From Pyricularia pennisetigena (taxonomy: Eukaryota; Ascomycota; Sordariomycetes; Magnaporthales; Pyriculariaceae), in NCBI RefSeq assembly GCF_004337985.1, contig NC_043744.1:5365316-5429315 (forward strand): 64,000 bases of DNA. Reading direction: 5' to 3'. The notes beneath the pieces were generated by a model. The model had not been told where the DNA came from and did not search any database. It was given only the letters and a program-made list of their open reading frames with translations. Positions 23,301-34,279 of this stretch are shown here, in pieces; position 1 is the first letter of the stretch, and every line of letters starts with the position of its first letter. Both the position numbers and the translations under genes were made by a program.

Positions 23301-24661
23301 TGGCACTTGATGGATCAGGCGCAGATAGTCAAATGTGGCCAGCTCTTCATCTTCAGCGATTGCGTTGATTAAAGACTTGACCTGCATATCAAGCTTGCTG
23401 ACGTCTGCTATGCTGCGCATGAATTCTGCTTGCTCAAGCGCTAATGCGTTCCGCGCCTTGATTGCATAGCGAAGCATCCCGTCCATCTCAAGCGCACGTT
23501 TGTGCAGACTTGGTAGGTGCTTCTCCGTATGTGTTTGTGCAATCTTGGAGGCCTGAAGCAAATCCCTGGTCGAGGTCGAGTAGTCCATGGTCGTGTGATA
23601 ATCATTCTCGACTTTGCCAGCGAGCGCCTGGATATCCTGAAGGAGCTGAGTGGCGTCCTGGGAGTGGCCCATAACCGACCTCCCAATGACCCGTCGAAAC
23701 TCGGCCTCGAGCTCCTCAAAGTTCTGCATAAGACGTCCCTCGGCCTTTTCCAGATCCGCTATCCTCGCGTTGAACTTGCGTAAGACAGTGGGCGCTCGGC
23801 GGCCTTCTTTGCGCGCGCAGTCTAAATCGACTAGGTCTTCTAAGGTCGCCTGTTTTGATGGGCGACCTTTGGCCCCGGTTACGTCCTTCCCTGTCATGAG
23901 GCGAACCATGGCCGCCGACACTGGGATACTGCGCGCGAGACCGAGATTCTGCTCCCACCTGGTGACCAACTCGTTATAGTCTGTTTGCTCCGAGGCTGCC
24001 CATTTCTTCAGATCCTCGTACTTGTTCTCCGTGGCGCGCACAACGGATTCAAGGTTCGCAACTGCAGCATCCAAGCAGGACAGCATGTTGTCCATGGCCT
24101 CATACTGGCCATGGGCCTCCTTTTCCATGGCTTCGCAATCCTCTGACAACCTATGCGACCAGACGCGCCGCTCCCTGAACAGGTCCTGCCATGACTCGAG
24201 CGAACGCGTGTCGATTATGTCGTTTGGAGGGTTCGTGATGGCGTAGGGCTTCGGCAGGTCTATCTCCAGTTTGACGGGAAAAGGGGACCCGGGGTTTCCA
24301 GTCTGGGTCATCCGACTGTCGTATACAAATATCTCTTTCTGTAAAGCGTTGTGTCAGCAATGGTAAATTCCCATCTCCAAAGCACCAGATATGGGGATAA
24401 CACAGTCGGACGAACCTCCATCTGGATTGCTTGTGGCCTGAGAGCCTTGCCTGGAGGCACGAGGGCGATGATACAGTTCTGCGGTATCGAGGTCGACCGG
24501 GACACGGCAGAGCGGAATTCATCGAGCCTGGAGGGAGTTAGTCACTGCCACCACAGAAATAACAGCGCGATGCTTGCACGGATAATATCCTACGTTGTGA
24601 GGCGCGAAGTGTCTATCTGCAGGCGTTGGCCCGAGTGGGCTATCAACACCTGGGTCGCCAT
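20331..24661 (-). CDS. ATG11: Autophagy scaffold protein Atg11
   Basis: Atg11 is the scaffold for selective autophagy (pexophagy, mitophagy). It links cargo receptors to the Atg1 kinase at the phagophore assembly site. Three exons on the minus strand: 24661-24594 (ATG; MATQVLIAHSGQRLQIDTS), 24527-24416 (LDEFRSAVSRSTSIPQNCII) and 24338-20331, giving 1395 residues. Order: ubiquitin-like N-terminus, the ATG17-like helical region (about 100-450), long coiled coils (about 560-1000), then the C-terminal Atg11 domain with the claw segment DLALFLPTRNQTNGAWAAFN (about 1180). A Ser/Thr/Pro-rich tail ends the protein. The two short 5' exons were found by hand. Without them a false internal start at 24311 would be used. 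Splice phases agree throughout. Confidence 0.93.
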
Positions 24662-26316
24662 CGCATATCATGCCAGTACATGTCCTCCTTGCTAGCGCTT
24701 GCGGTGCGAGAGAGGCTGCTGGCGGGGGAGCCGACGGCGTGCGGTGGCTGCAGAATAGCGCAGGCCTTTGATGGCGGTAGGATACGACCAGGCAAGAATA
24801 GATGGATCTCTAGTATGTGATGAACTGACGAACGTGCAGACAAAGATGGTGACTACGGGTTTGGCGGAAGGGAGCAGAAGTAAAGCGGGCAGGAGAGGCT
24901 AGAAGCCAAGTCACGATGATGCATAGGTAAGGCAGGCAAGGTAGGTCAATCGGAGTAAATGCGGATGGGCTCGTTAGTGGGTGGGTGGTTAGATAAATCG
25001 ATAGGATAACACACTGCGGCGCGGGCTTGCACGGTCGCGAAATGATTGATTAGACCAAGGGTCGATAGGTTGGTCGTCTAGGAAATAGAATTTGCTTTGA
25101 TGCTGTACGCGACAAGCTACCTTAGCCAGAGTTAAGGTCGGTGGTGAGTGAGTAGGTACGTGGAATATTCGAACAGAGTCATGCCTGGGATTGAGTGCAG
25201 ATAGAAGGCCAGGCAAAGGAGGCACTTCAGTCAGGTAAGGTAGGCAGGTGCCTATGATGACCCTTGCGCGAACGATGAACCTCGATGGCTGTGGTAGGCA
25301 CCCATTCACCATGCTACCTGAAGCTAAGGTTCCTGGATGGCTTGCGATAAGCAGAGGATAAGGCGTGACGACCCACCCACATGATTGAGGTACGTGACGT
25401 GCCGTTCCACCAACATTCTAAGGTCGTGTGTGCTAATAGCCCAATACATGATAGCTAGAACCACAGCCAGTTGAGACATTGGCATGATCAAATTGATAAA
25501 CGAAGAACAAATGCTCCTTTGTCAATATTCTACAGAGATAAGTCTCCTTTGCAGTTTTTTTTTTTTTTTTTTTTTTTTCTATCTTGGCGTTGCTTATTCC
25601 ATCAGGAAACCGAAGGTCAAAGTACCTGCATTTATGTAAGGGTTACATTCTTTGAGCCCTGCAGACCAACAGCCATGGCTGTCACGAACCCTTTTTGTTA
25701 TGCTTGAACTAAAATCTGCCTGTGACTGCCAGTCTTGCAAGGTGGGACATGAGGCATTCGCCGATCGCGAGATGATGTCTTTGGTTTGTTATTGCTGGTG
25801 GTTACCAAGATGTTGGGATAAGAATAGGCGGTGGCGGCGCCATTTCATTCTTGATGTTTACCTACCCTGTATCTTGAATGACTGAAGCCACCAGCAAAAC
25901 CTCAACGAAACAAACCCGTAGTTGCAGGTCGGGTTTGAAAATAGTGCGCAGTAATTTTTAACACTTCTAGCAAATCCAGGGAGGATCTTCTAGAAGCAGG
26001 CTTAAAGTGCTGCAGGGTGTCCACGACTCAGCAAGATGCCGCGCGATTCCACAGTGTCGGGTCAGGCACTGTGTTGAATCGCAGGAAGAAGATGGTGTAT
26101 GATTTGAAACAAAATCACTCCCGAGAATTCATTGTGAGCCCAGGCTTGGCTACCCGCATCGACGCATCGTCCACAATGGTCCGTGCGTAATTTGTTCCTC
26201 TTCCTGTGCCCGGCACCATTAGTGGATGAACAAGAACGCGAATGGAAGAGGGGTTGTCCATAATGGTCAGTAGAAGTATTTAGAATTAATTGCCTTGTAA
26301 ACAGGTCACAGCTGCA
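24662..26316. other. Divergent intergenic between ATG11 and CENP-H genes
   Basis: 1.65 kb, with a T run at about 25557-25578 and several short GGTAAGGCAGG-like direct repeats at 24925-25250. Both promoters must lie here. No further gene is supported. Confidence 0.5.
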
Positions 26317-27232
26317 ATGGCATCAGTTCCGCCAACAGAAGATGCTCAAATGCAAGATGCGCCCACCGATGCCGACGCGACACAACCCATCTTCTCTGCC
26401 GACGAAGAGCGCGTTTTGAAGCTGTTCGACCGTCTCCAGGAGCTACAGCTACAGATCGCGCTCGTCAAGGCGCGCAATGCCTACAAACCAAGTACGCCGA
26501 ACCTTGCGCCGCGCAAATCCACGGCTTAGTGTTTTTTTTTCGCGTTGAGAGGTCATTTCTAGATTTCATTGACTCACATTCCGTTCGGTGAACTGCAATA
26601 GCATCCAACCCTGAGCCGGATACCCCCGAAGCTGTCAAGGCAGCTCAGGCCCGCTTGCTCGATGCCCGCGCAGGCTACATGCTCCGAAACCAGGTAGTGG
26701 AGAGCGTTGTCTCGGCGACCCCAATCCTCCATGCCGTCCATGGCGCGACGAACACGAATTTGATAGAGCAGTACGCAACTGCCTCCGTAATACCACTGTT
26801 CTGAAACCATCAACGCCGGTGGCAATATACAAATACTCACATCAAATAAAAATTCACAGAGATCTCGAAGACTCTCTCAAAGCGCGTGATTCAATCTCCA
26901 TCGACGTCGCGAAGCAGACCACCGCGCTGCATGAGACCCTCGACAAGCTCACGACTGTCGAAGCCGAGAGCCTGGCGCTGTCGCGCAAGAATGTCGAGCT
27001 CGCAGCCGAAATGCTGCAGCTGGCCGAGGAGCACGAGGCAAGGAGGAAGGGAGTTCCAGCGGACGAGGACCCAGAAACGGCGGCCGAGATTCAGCGGCTC
27101 GAGGGCCAGGTGCAGGCGAGCCGGCGGCGCTGGCGCATCATGAAGGGGACGGCAAGCGCAGTCGTTGTAGGAAGTGGTGTGGACTGGGTAGGGGACCCCG
27201 TGTTGAGAGACGTCGTCCTAGATTCTGAATGA
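26317..27232 (+). CDS. Kinetochore protein CENP-H homologue
   Basis: CENP-H is a subunit of the inner-kinetochore CCAN complex (fission yeast Fta3, budding yeast Mcm16). It partners CENP-K and CENP-I at centromeres. Three exons: 26317-26491, 26602-26770 and 26860-27232, for 238 residues. The acidic N-terminus is followed by helices (FDRLQELQLQIALVKARNAY) and a long coiled coil (about 120-205). The hallmark C-terminal motif is RIMKGTASAVVVGSGVDWVG with DPVLRDVVLD, matching the CENP-H family end. All introns are phase-consistent, with acceptors AATAG and CACAG. ATG 26317 is the first sensible start. A shorter upstream exon cannot be excluded. Confidence 0.85.
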
Positions 27233-30200
27233 CGACGGAGGAAAAGAATCTCGAAACGGCCATATCCAGTAAACGCTGGCTGAAGCGATCATACCGTACG
27301 TTGCAATTGGCACATGGCCTTGCCCAGCAGCAAAACAGAGCGCAATTAAGCTGGTACTGTGTTCAGCTCAAGGTCAAGGTGGGTGTTCGATCCAAGACGT
27401 CATCATACAGTGATGATTGGGATAGTTGCGTTGCAATTTTGCATATATGGCGCGTCTTTCCCACGAACTTTGCACTACAAGCTAGCGGGTCGCAACAATG
27501 CATGATGGGCGCGTCCAAAGCTGGTAGACGTTGTATGGGCGGAGACGCGATGGAAAAGCAGGGAACCCGGTTGCATGATTCCCATCAAAGCAGATTCTAA
27601 TGTGTGAACTGGACCCCTCTTTCGGGTGGCCTGACCACATGTTTATAAGCTCATTGTCAGAATAAAGAAAGCTATACATAGTAAGTAATTCCAGGTCTAG
27701 TACCTTACCAGGAAACGAGCTTATAATTACTGCGAGTAACCTTGTAGTTCCCTTCTTGGGTTTGCAACAACGCAAAAAAAAAAAAAAAAAAATAGTGCCG
27801 AGAGATACTGGCCATGTGAGCGACTAATATCCGGTACCTAAATGCTCACGCCTCAAGTTGCCCATTCGGCATATGAGATGCCTGACGCTCGACGTTTACA
27901 GCCCTTGAACGTAGGCGAAAAGAAAAATAATTAGAAAAACCTTAAGGAGCCTACGTATGCCTTCTGACAAAATTAGAAGGATGAGAGTTACTTCATGGCT
28001 ATGCATGATTGAATAGACCAGCCGCGTTTAACAATGGAATCTAGACTAGACTAAATTTGGACCTACAGTAGATAGGTAGATCTGGACGCTGCTGGGCAAC
28101 GAGGGGGATCCGGGTGTGCGGGTGGGAACAGACAGCACTTGGGTTTTGTGTGACGCTAAGGCGCGGTGCTGATTTGGGTGAGAAGGGGGCAAGGGATTGC
28201 AGGCTACGCGCGGAACGGACTGACTCCCCCAAATTCAATCCCATTCCATCACAAGCCCGCGTTCCCACCCAATCAATGACGACTGTGGATTAAAACAAGG
28301 CCAGGTGGGCTGTGCCAGAATTTCACATTTACCAGCACGACGCCATTTATTTTACCCAGCACGCTTTTGTCCCCACATTTCTTCCCATCAATGCTCTCAA
28401 GTGGCCACACAAGTGGGACTCGTCTTGACTTTTCTTACTTGTGTCGAGGTGTACGGATTTTTCTGGAGCACCTCGCATCGCACCACACCCACCACCAAGA
28501 CCCGCGACCCGCGTCCCGTGTCGCCCAAGTTTCTGACATGCCTTGATACATCTTTGGCTCCCTAGCATGAATCCATCATATTTGCGGTTGATATGACGCC
28601 TATCTATGGTATGGGTCCAGTTTGGAGTACGGAAAGCCTAGCTAAGGAGTAGCATGCAATTACCAATAATTGATGACAGGCACTCTCATTTACCAAGCTC
28701 TCGACCTACCGGTTCCGTAACCTTACAGTACTTGCTTACGTACGGGGCTAAACAAGTTGTGTTGTGGGGAGAGGACACCCCGGCTCTAATGTACCGGTAC
28801 ACGGCGAAACAAGCAGTAGTGTACAGTAGCAATAGTCTGCCCTCCTGTACAAGTACCTCCACACCAAGACAAACAAGCGCGAATTGTCTGGACTCGGGAT
28901 CGCTTGGGACAAGAACTCTCACGCATTCCTTGTTGGCGCTGCAAACTCTGTTGCCTTGCCAATACGCAGTATTTGCGAGTGGCTCGAATCTATCGAGTCA
29001 GTATTGACAAACGGTATGATATTACAGTACAGAGCACATGAACTGGCTGGAGCCGATCTATTTGCATAAGGTATGTATGTAGCATAGAAACATGGCATAA
29101 CGTAGGAAAGGGCTTCCTCCCACTGTTCGACCACAGCCAACCCCGATGGCTAAACATATAAGGTGGTCATAAACTGACTTGATTGGGGCGCACTTCTTTC
29201 CCAATTCAAGTGTTGCTGCGTTTATGTCGAGTAATTGAGGAACCAGAGAACGAAGACAGGGGCATAATGTGGAAATGGGTTAGAAGTCGAGTTCTGCTTG
29301 GCTGCCAAACACGGCTGTACACAGATACAAAGGAACTTTGGTCAGCCGAGAGTCTGCAAATGAAATCTGCGCCCTTGAACCTCCCGTCTCACATCGCGGC
29401 GGGTACTTCCCAAACGGGCTGTGAGGGAGTGACATTTCCCGCTTGCTTCTCTCACGGGCTCGAGCCGCCGCATAGCCGTAAGAGGAGAGCGTGATTGGAA
29501 TCACCTAGGAGGGATTGCCGGGATGGAATGGCCTCCACAGCAACGACGGCTTCTGATTGACATTGATGGAATGGATGGCAGGCGAGGCAGGGTAGGCTGA
29601 TAGGCAAAAGCAAGCAAAAAGGTGAGCGGGTGGGCAATCGAGTCCCCGCTACTGGCTCTGCTAGGAAAAGTGCCAAAAGTCTCGTTTGAAAAATTGAGGG
29701 GAGATCAAAAGAAGTGGTGGCCCGGGAGTCAGGGATGTACCCGTACCTGAACGTAGCGGTACATTGTGTGCGTTCTCCTTGCCTGAGTAAAGTGAGCGGG
29801 CAAAAGCCGGCGTTGCCTTGGTGTCGCAGCACCGTGCAAATTATTGGGTGAAGGTACCTTGCCTTTTGGTCGTCACATAATCGCCCCCATTCCTATTCTG
29901 TGCTTACTGATTTTGAGCAAGAAGCCACCACAGGTACCTGACCTTTCCTCAGGAACACGATGTAGCCAATTTAGATGCATACATACCTACAGTACCTATT
30001 GTGCAACATGCGCTACCTATGCCCAAATTGAGGGAAGCATACCTCGGCTTAGGTATCTTACTAGTATTGGTAACAAAAATAAACAAATGAAAAAAATGAA
30101 AGGGAAAAGTCTCGTAATTTGCACCAAGTAGGATTTGCATGCGCAAGCCATTGGCTACAAATCATGCCTCGATGTGATGCGCCGTCTGGTTGTACTGTAG

Positions 30201-31409
30201 GTAGCTTTCTGACAAAAGAGGGAAAGTACGAGAGGAAAATCGAATTGCACTGGCACGGGAGGGAAGGGAGTGCGAGAGACGGAGACTCAAGCTCGAACCA
30301 GCCAGCCCCCAGCCAGCTGCCCCTCCCTCTTTGGTGGCCTGCCTGCCAGGTGCGTGTGGGCGCGCGCGCGCTCTCTCTCTTCTCTTGCTTTGGTGTGGGC
30401 GAGGGTACCAGCGCGAGGCAAGCTCCCCTCCCAAATTGGCCCAGTCCCTCACAATCAGCCGGCCCATAGTAAAAAGGCGCTCCCTCTAACCTCCCCCCAT
30501 ACAATTTTCCTCTGCCTCTCACTCTTTCTACACAGCCAAATCTCCCATACAAAATCCGCACCCAATTCTCATCGCAACGCAGTGAGTACCTCCGAATCCG
30601 CCTGCACACCCACCAAAACACAAGTACCTCCTTACTTTCCCACTCTACCCATCACCGCAATCATCGCAGCAGCCAGCCAGCCCAATTGTCCTCTGCACCT
30701 ATTCATACAAGCCGCGCATTGAGCATCATTGTAACGCCCGTTGCCGCGCATCGTTACCAGCGCAGCGGTGCGTTACTTTGAGGACTTTCGCGTCGTCGCC
30801 GCTGCCAAAAGTCCAAAATCTCTTCGGATTTCACAGTCGCTTCGGTCGCATGCAGAGCTTCTAAACCACCTGCATTTACCTTCATCTTGTTCTCCCTGCA
30901 CCTCAACTTCCAACCCCTACAACGTGACAAAGCAACGGGCCCATCAGCAACTCCATCGATACCCGCCATTCGGCATCATCATCATCTACAAAACAACTGA
31001 CCGGACAACCAAACAGACAATTGCACAATTAAACACCACATTTCGACTTTTCTCAAAAACCTCTCAAGGTATGTAACTTGGACTCAGTCAACCGATTCCA
31101 AGCTTCGAATCCCCATTTCTATCCTCGTTCGGGCTCAATTGCGATTGCGACAACGTCTACTTGACTCTGCGCCCAATTCAACGCCCACCGAGGGGACGCG
31201 TCAAGCTCCATCGCTGCCAAAATCACTTTCACCTCACGACGCGTCAATCAGGCACCAAAGCACATCCCACTACCACCCACTTGCATCCACCACTTTATCG
31301 CACCTCATATTGCCCACAAAATTCCCCCACCTACAACCAACCCATACACACTTACCATATATTTTGACAAGACTGAATCCTAACAATCAATCAGTCAAAG
31401 CTATTCACC
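27233..31409. other. Gene-poor intergenic, 4.2 kb
   Basis: No gene supported. The plus frame 27229-27600 overlaps the CENP-H stop and is probably 3' untranslated sequence. There is an A tract near 27774-27793, GTAC-rich DNA around 28720-28860 and a GC/CT low-complexity run near 30359-30385. From about 30480 the strand is C/T-rich, as expected for the NHP6 transcription start and long leader. Confidence 0.5.
31069..31394 (+). promoter_or_regulatory. Probable 5'-UTR intron of NHP6
   Basis: Donor AAG/GTATGT at 31069, branch-like CCTAACAA and acceptor TCAG at 31393-31394, just 15 bases before the ATG. The 326-nt intron holds two copies of GACGCGTCAA (ACGCGT at 31196-31201 and 31239-31244), which match the MCB element of the G1/S factor MBF. 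Splicing is inferred from consensus only. Confidence 0.5.
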
Positions 31410-31782
31410 ATGCCCAAGGCCGCTACTAAGAAGAGCGCCAAGCCGGAGAAGCGCCGCGCCAAGAAGGACCCCATGGCTCCCAAGCGTGGTCTCTCCGCAT
31501 ACATGTTCTTCGCCAACGAGCAGCGCGACAACGTGAGGGAGGAGAACCCCGGTGTCACATTCGGCCAGGTCGGCAAGATCCTCGGTGAGCGCTGGAAGGC
31601 TCTCAGCGATAAGCAGAGGGCGCCATATGACGCCAAAGCTGCTGCCGACAAGAAGAGATACGAGGACGAGAAGGCTGCTTACCAGGTGAGTTCCAGTTTC
31701 CTTGAATTGTGTCGCTCGACTTGCGAAACGCACACTAACCCCTTTACTCTAGGCTGGCGGCGACGAGGATGAGTCCTCTTGA
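31410..31782 (+). CDS. NHP6: HMG-box non-histone chromosomal protein
   Basis: A small DNA-bending protein that assists FACT and transcription. Two exons (31410-31685 and 31753-31782) give 101 residues. The basic N-terminus [20 protein letters not shown] is followed by a single HMG box, [20 protein letters not shown] to about residue 92, and an acidic tail (GGDEDESS). The intron is phase 0 and separates box from tail. It corresponds to yeast Nhp6A/B in size and order. It has a long, spliced leader upstream. Confidence 0.95.
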
Positions 31783-32745
31783 TTCTCGCCTGATCGTTTG
31801 CCTGCGCGAACCATTCTCCAGGGCTGAAAGACCATTGAGATGATCAAATCAAGTCTCCAGCTCGTCAGATCATGAACCACCATTCTGATCGGGCGGAATG
31901 CCACAGGCGCGCTATTTTCTTTCATGTCACTTTGGGTTTGGTCAGGTCAGGTGTTGAGTGTTAGCCACGGACTGGGTTCTCTTTTTTTCGGCATTTGTTA
32001 TCGTAGCTATTTTCGATCTGTTCTACTTTTTTTTTCTCTTTGATGAAGGGGGGAAAGACCCCTATGGCCGGAGGGGGGAATGGGGGTTAAGGGAAAGGGT
32101 TCCCACTTCATCGGGCTTGGACGATGGTATTATGATTTGTTTTTCCAGAGATACCACACCATCATCTTACTCCACCGTCTGGAAGTGAGAATAAGACTTT
32201 GGGAAAACGGCAGCCCAAGCCATCACACAAACTTCGATGAGCTGTATCATTACATTAAAAGGCAACGCCGAACGGCTTTGGCCAAATACAGTTGAAAGCC
32301 GTTTCTGAGCAACGAATGCCTTTGGCGTATTTAATTGTTAGGGTTCCTTGCGTATTACCACAGAGCCTCCAAATACGGAGTGGTTACTTCGCAATTCATC
32401 TTGCCTCTTCATGTTCCTTGTTTGACCTCTCCTATTGTTCAGCACTACTGTAATACTAACACAGGCTCATGTGGCATCACTAGAAAGCAAAATGAGTCTG
32501 CACATCGTAATTTGTAACAAGAATAGACTCGACTATCAAAGTCTCGGAGCGCTATCTGTCCCATGTACATGCCAAAAGTGGGTATCAAAAAAACAAAACT
32601 AATTAGCTGACATGCATATTCCGGTAATTGTACAAGATAGTCAGGAAGGGCTTCAGTGGACAGCGCCCTGGTTACTTCTATACTGGACAAAGTGTGAATG
32701 GAAAATAGAGCCCGCAACGCCTTTCTCATACCCGTTGGTGGTACC
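31783..32745. other. Convergent intergenic
   Basis: 3' ends of NHP6 and the surface protein gene. T-rich and G-rich patches, no gene. Confidence 0.55.
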
Positions 32746-34279
32746 TTACCGGGGCGTCGGAATGTCGCCAGGCAATTCGTGGATTACATGCGGATGGTCC
32801 AGCTCTGCCGGAGGTGCAGGTGGCCGGTATGGGGAGTATTCTGAGTTTGTGTGTGGTGTCAGTGATCTTGACAAAGCAGAAAACTTACAAAATTGGACGA
32901 CACGATCAAAACATCCAACCGAGGGAAATGATGACAATGGCGAAAAGTTCATGCGGCGACACGTACCTTGTTGCATAGGCGTTGTCGACTGCGCAGTGCC
33001 ATTTATGCTATTATGAGTGGAGTGAGGATACCAGCCCTGTTTTTGCGGCTGCTGTTGCTGTTCCATGCTAAAGGGCGTATTGGTATCCGCCGGGCTGCCG
33101 TACGAAGCTGACAGATGCGTCTGATACGGGCTGGTGGGCGGATACGTGGCTCCGGGCGTGGACGCGTCGCCGCCATTTTTTGACAAGGGCGCTTTGGCGG
33201 CCTTCTTGCGCCGGAGTAGAAATAATACAGCGGCTCCGATAAGACCGAGGAACGCGACGCCGCCCACGACGCCGCCGGCAATTGCGCCCTTGTTGGCACT
33301 AGGAGATGAAGTCGTCCCTGGCTGCTGCTGCTGCTCCGGATTCCCCGGTTGGTCGCCGTCGCCGGTGTTGGTCGGGCCAGACCCGTACCCCGACGTTGTA
33401 GTGGCGGGCTGCGTGCTCGTCGGTGACGTCGTCGCTGTTTTCTTGCTCGTCTGACTGGTCGTCGTCGTTTTGGGCGGCGGGCTGTTGTACAGGATCCCCG
33501 TGCCGGGGCTCGCCTGGCAGTCGAGCAGGGTTATAATCTTGCCTGGCTCCGTGCTCGTGGAGAACTGGAGTGTGAAACAGAACGCATTGCTGGACTCGGA
33601 GCTATTCGTACGCCGATTTCGTTTAGCTTGGATTACAGTATATAAAAGAGATGCATAAAAACAAAAATACGAAAAAAAAGGGAGATGAGAAATTTCGGAA
33701 AAGATAAATCCAGAAGGCAGACAGTTGAACCTCAACTCACCAGCACCGCGTCGCAGGGTCAGTAACGGCTTTACAGGCCCCTTCTACCGACGCTTTGTAA
33801 TCTATACACGTCTTTGCGCGGAACTTGCATGACCCGTCCTTTTGACAGCATCCCAGATGCGTGCCATCGTGCTTGCAAGATGCTCCATCGCCCGGGCATG
33901 CAAATGCGACTCCATTGGGCAAGAAACCGCACTCGTTGGGCTTCAGCGTCGCGGCCTGCCGCCTGAAGATATCCATGCTTCCGAACCTAGGGCCATCTGT
34001 CGGCCGCGGGGAGAAGCCACTCATCGCAGCATCGGCGTCCTTGTTGACAGCAGCATCCACTGTCCAGCCAGCCGTCTCGGTAGGCTGCCATGCTGATGCC
34101 GGGATCGTCATGTGGAGCGGGTACTGACCCTCGGGAACCGGGAGGGCGCGCCCAGCGGTAACAATGGTTGCGGCCGCCGCCATGATGGGGCTTGTGGACA
34201 GAAAGAGTGCCAGCAAGGGCAGCAGACCCTCGGGGAGAAGCATCGCTGCTCTCGGGTTGTATCTGGTGACACGAGCCAT
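32746..34279 (-). CDS. Single-pass cell-surface protein, Cys-rich ectodomain (Wsc/Mid2-like layout)
   Basis: Three exons on the minus strand: 34279-33741, 33601-32967 and 32840-32746, for 422 residues. A hydrophobic signal peptide (MLLPEGLLPLLALFLSTSP from Met13) leads to an ectodomain with about 12 Cys, including NECGFLPNG and HLGCCQKDGSC. A Thr/Ser/Pro-rich, mucin-like stalk follows (TTTTSQTSKKTATTSPTSTQ). The membrane helix is GAIAGGVVGGVAFLGLIGAA, followed at once by the stop-transfer RRKK. The tail (about 140 residues) is rich in Pro, Gln and Tyr. This is the layout of fungal cell-wall sensors, but the Cys spacing does not clearly match a WSC domain. Ligand and pathway are unknown. Confidence 0.75.

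Noticed and set aside
27229..27600. 123-codon frame overlapping the CENP-H stop
   Set aside because: Starts within the CENP-H stop context and reads like 3' untranslated sequence.
30061..30621. 186-codon minus frame upstream of NHP6
   Set aside because: Low-complexity GC/CT DNA explains the open frame; no domain.
31095..31115. TTCGAATCCC resembling a tRNA B box
   Set aside because: No A box or cloverleaf arms at the needed distance.
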